Source: CAYFVR01 sp046541515 | GTDB lineage: Bacteria; Desulfobacterota; Desulfobacteria; Desulfobacterales; Desulfococcaceae | DNA length: 15,222 bases | NCBI GenBank assembly: GCA_046541515.1 | Contig: JBKHDD010000120.1 | Coordinates: forward strand, 1 to 15,222 | Direction: 5' to 3' | Shown: one piece after another, positions 13,871 to 15,222 of the stretch | Position numbering within the stretch: position 1 is the first letter of the stretch | Layout of the letters: each line of letters starts with the position of its first letter | Position numbers and translations under genes: made by a program | The notes under the pieces: model-generated | Told to the model about the DNA's origin: nothing | The model's database searches: none | What the model saw: the letters and a program-made list of their open reading frames with translations, nothing else

Positions 13871-13914
13871 TTCCCGGGAATCGAGGAAGATGAAGGCCCC
13901 CCGGTTCCTCCGAT
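13871..13914 (+). other. Palindrome and weak hairpin after the IspH-UbiA gene
   Basis: TTCCCGGGAA at 13871-13880 is a perfect 10-bp palindrome starting just after the stop. Next to it GAGGAA (13883-13888) pairs with TTCCTC (13905-13910), extendable by one bulge to 13914. No T tract follows. It may mark the end of the parA-to-ispH transcript, but the evidence is weak. Confidence 0.25.
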
Positions 13915-14019
13915 GGCGCCGAATGAAGGCTTTGGGCGAATACGGTCGGCGTTTGTCCGATTGGGAAGGATGACCGAGCCCAGCGGTTCCGAACAAAAAG
14001 AGACGTTTTCGAGAAACGA

Positions 14020-14598
14020 ATGGCAATGAACGCGACATCCCGAAATTCCGGAAACAATGGCAAGTCGGAAAAAACCGCGGACGCAAAGGAAGAAACGCCC
14101 TCGCGCCTGGCCCAAACGGCGGAGGATTTGTTCAACTTCGCCATCGACCGGGCCGACGTGCGCGCCCTGATGGGGGGACTGCCGGAGACGGCCGAGGTGA
14201 AGCGGAGCACCGTGGAATACGAGCTTCCCATTCTGAAAATCATCAGCGTGGGGTGGGCCATTTCCTATTTTTTGCCCGACGGCCCCCAGAAGGCCGAGTT
14301 GACCGAGAGATATTGGGCGGCGGTTTCCGAGTTCTCCGCCGGCCTTTCCGAAACCACGGGGTTGATGATCGGGCGGGAAATCGACTATTTTCAGACCCTG
14401 CGGGAGCGGCTGACCACCTACGTGAACGCCTTGGCCGATCACCCGGAGGCGACGGAGCCCGCCGCGGTCATCGGTCCGGAGTTCGCGCGCCTCTGCGGCA
14501 ACGTGGAGGATGTGTTCGCCATCATGACCGGCAACCGGATGTTCATCGCCACCGTCGGCGGCGTGAAGGAGTATCTGGAAGCGATCCGGCTGCGGTAG
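14020..14598 (+). CDS. Hypothetical helical protein of 192 residues
   Basis: I do not recognise this family. The first 27 residues are polar and disordered-looking (Asn, Ser, Lys, Glu). The rest is predicted mainly helical and soluble, with a moderately hydrophobic stretch PILKIISVGWAISYFLP (70-86) that is too polar at its edges to be a certain membrane helix. A segment rich in aromatic and charged residues follows (ERYWAAVSEFSAGLSETTGLMIGREIDYFQTLRERL, 97-131). Cys159 is the only cysteine. Codon use resembles the neighbours, which supports it being real. Starts at 14020 or 14026 are both possible and neither has a strong ribosome binding site. A 19-codon frame from ATG 13970 ends in an ATGA overlapping the second start. 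The gene stands alone between the IspH fusion and a terminator. Confidence 0.75.
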   Translation: MAMNATSRNSGNNGKSEKTADAKEETPSRLAQTAEDLFNFAIDRADVRALMGGLPETAEVKRSTVEYELPILKIISVGWAISYFLPDGPQKAELTERYWAAVSEFSAGLSETTGLMIGREIDYFQTLRERLTTYVNALADHPEATEPAAVIGPEFARLCGNVEDVFAIMTGNRMFIATVGGVKEYLEAIRLR

Positions 14599-14656
14599 GC
14601 TGAAAACCGTCGATTTGGCGGCTTTTGGCGGCGCAGTTGCCTTTCGTCGCCATTTT

Positions 14657-14689
14657 CCGGAATGATTTGCCCCGGCCATTCCGGTTTTT
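14657..14689 (+). terminator. Intrinsic terminator after the 192-residue protein gene
   Basis: CCGGAATG at 14657-14664 pairs perfectly with CATTCCGG at 14677-14684 around a 12-nt loop, followed at once by five T (14685-14689). The hairpin begins 58 bp after the stop at 14598. This is the clearest rho-independent terminator in the window and separates the hypothetical gene from the ACT-domain gene. Confidence 0.6.
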
Positions 14690-14839
14690 CCCCCGGATGT
14701 TTTTGACGCCGCGCCGAAGCTATCGGACGGCGCCCCCTCCCCCCAACGACGTTCGACCACCTCATCGAATCCGGAATCGCTTCGGCGGAATCGCCATGCG
14801 CCGCGTGAAGCCGGGATTTCATCATCGAAGGAGAACGCC

Positions 14840-15222
14840 ATGACCGGAGAAAAGGCAGTTGCCACGTTGCTTCGGGAGATGAAGCCCACCTTGCGGGACG
14901 GGGAATTCGTCTTCTGCTCGGTGCCCGGAACCTTGCGGGAAGTTCTTCACCTGGCCCCGGAGGGCTGCTTCTGGGAGGCCGAGGGTTTGTCGCTGATCCT
15001 GCGCCGCGAGGCGGCGGAAACCGAAGGTCTCGTTTTTGGAGGGATTTATCGGCTGATCACCCTGGGCGTCCATTCCAGCCTGAATGCGGTCGGGTTTCTG
15101 GCGAAGATTTCCGGGGCTTTGGCCGCCAAGGGCATCAGCTTCAACCCGGTGGCCGCCTACTACCACGATCATCTCTTCGTCCCCGCCGACCGGGCCCGGG
15201 ACGCCATGAACGTCCTGCGGAA
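14840..15222 (+). CDS. ACT-domain protein (ACT_3/ACT_7 type), cut by the window end
   Basis: The frame opens at ATG 14840 with AAGGAG about 6 nt upstream and runs to the last base with no stop: 127 codons are visible. The sequence fits a small two-part family. The first part has LREMKPTLRDGEFVFCSV (11-28) and ends in EGLSLILRREAA (48-59). The second is an ACT-like fold with ITLGVHSSLNAVGFLAKIS (73-91), then GISFNPVAAYYHDHLFVP (98-115) and an Ala/Arg helix. Homologues are about 125-135 residues long, so only the last few residues are probably missing. ACT domains usually bind amino acids and regulate enzymes, but for this stand-alone family the ligand is unknown. It lies after the terminator, so probably begins its own transcript. 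Confidence 0.88.
   Translation, partial: MTGEKAVATLLREMKPTLRDGEFVFCSVPGTLREVLHLAPEGCFWEAEGLSLILRREAAETEGLVFGGIYRLITLGVHSSLNAVGFLAKISGALAAKGISFNPVAAYYHDHLFVPADRARDAMNVLR

Noticed and set aside
12047..14086. 679-residue - strand frame over the IspH-UbiA fusion
   Set aside because: Gln/His/Gly-rich antisense shadow. The + strand frame has all IspH catalytic residues and UbiA features.
14703..14730. TTGACG as a -35 element for the ACT-domain gene
   Set aside because: No -10 hexamer occurs at 15-19 nt spacing.

Overview
This is a GC-rich, gene-dense bacterial chromosomal segment of housekeeping and poorly characterised genes. I see no insertion sequence, phage gene, CRISPR array, tRNA or rRNA. 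The gene set (a stand-alone EF-G, a CooT-type small protein beside a DUF3842 protein, an IspH fused to a UbiA-like membrane domain, an FmdB-type zinc-ribbon protein, chromosomal ParAB) looks most like an anaerobic member of the Desulfobacterota (former Deltaproteobacteria). That assignment is an inference from gene content and remembered family distributions, not a computed placement.

Left part (1-1561, + strand): the window opens inside a 9-bp tandem repeat that may encode the Pro-Asp-Glu tail of an upstream gene. Two hairpins follow, then a 64-residue protein built of two copies of one 23-residue motif, a 343-bp gap holding a terminator-like hairpin, and a class IV PLP aminotransferase. A three-gene overlapping set on the - strand (3690 to 1663) encodes nucleoside diphosphate kinase, a TrmJ-type tRNA 2'-O-methyltransferase and a fumarylacetoacetate-hydrolase-family enzyme. 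Divergent from it, from a promoter-like region near 3783, are an FmdB-type zinc-ribbon protein and a macro-domain (ADP-ribose type) hydrolase. These converge on a YceH/DUF480 winged-helix protein (- strand).

Middle part (5838-9577): an elongation factor G gene stands alone, away from any str operon, with a perfect -35 hexamer and a strong leader hairpin in front of it. Its domain IV tip loop departs from the usual EF-G sequence. It converges with a BepA-like periplasmic M48 metalloprotease with a TPR tail.

Right part (9719-15222, + strand): parA and parB (chromosome segregation) are followed closely by a DUF3842 protein, a CooT-like small protein and a 576-residue IspH-UbiA fusion, so these five may form one transcription unit. 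Next come a 192-residue helical protein I do not recognise, an intrinsic-terminator-like hairpin, and an ACT-domain protein cut by the window end.

The most unusual item is the IspH-UbiA fusion. It joins the last enzyme of the MEP isoprenoid pathway, with its three cluster cysteines intact, to a polytopic prenyltransferase-fold domain that keeps the second Asp-rich motif but has lost both aspartates of the first. The DUF3842-CooT pair just upstream, the duplicated 64-residue protein and the EF-G variant are the other leads.
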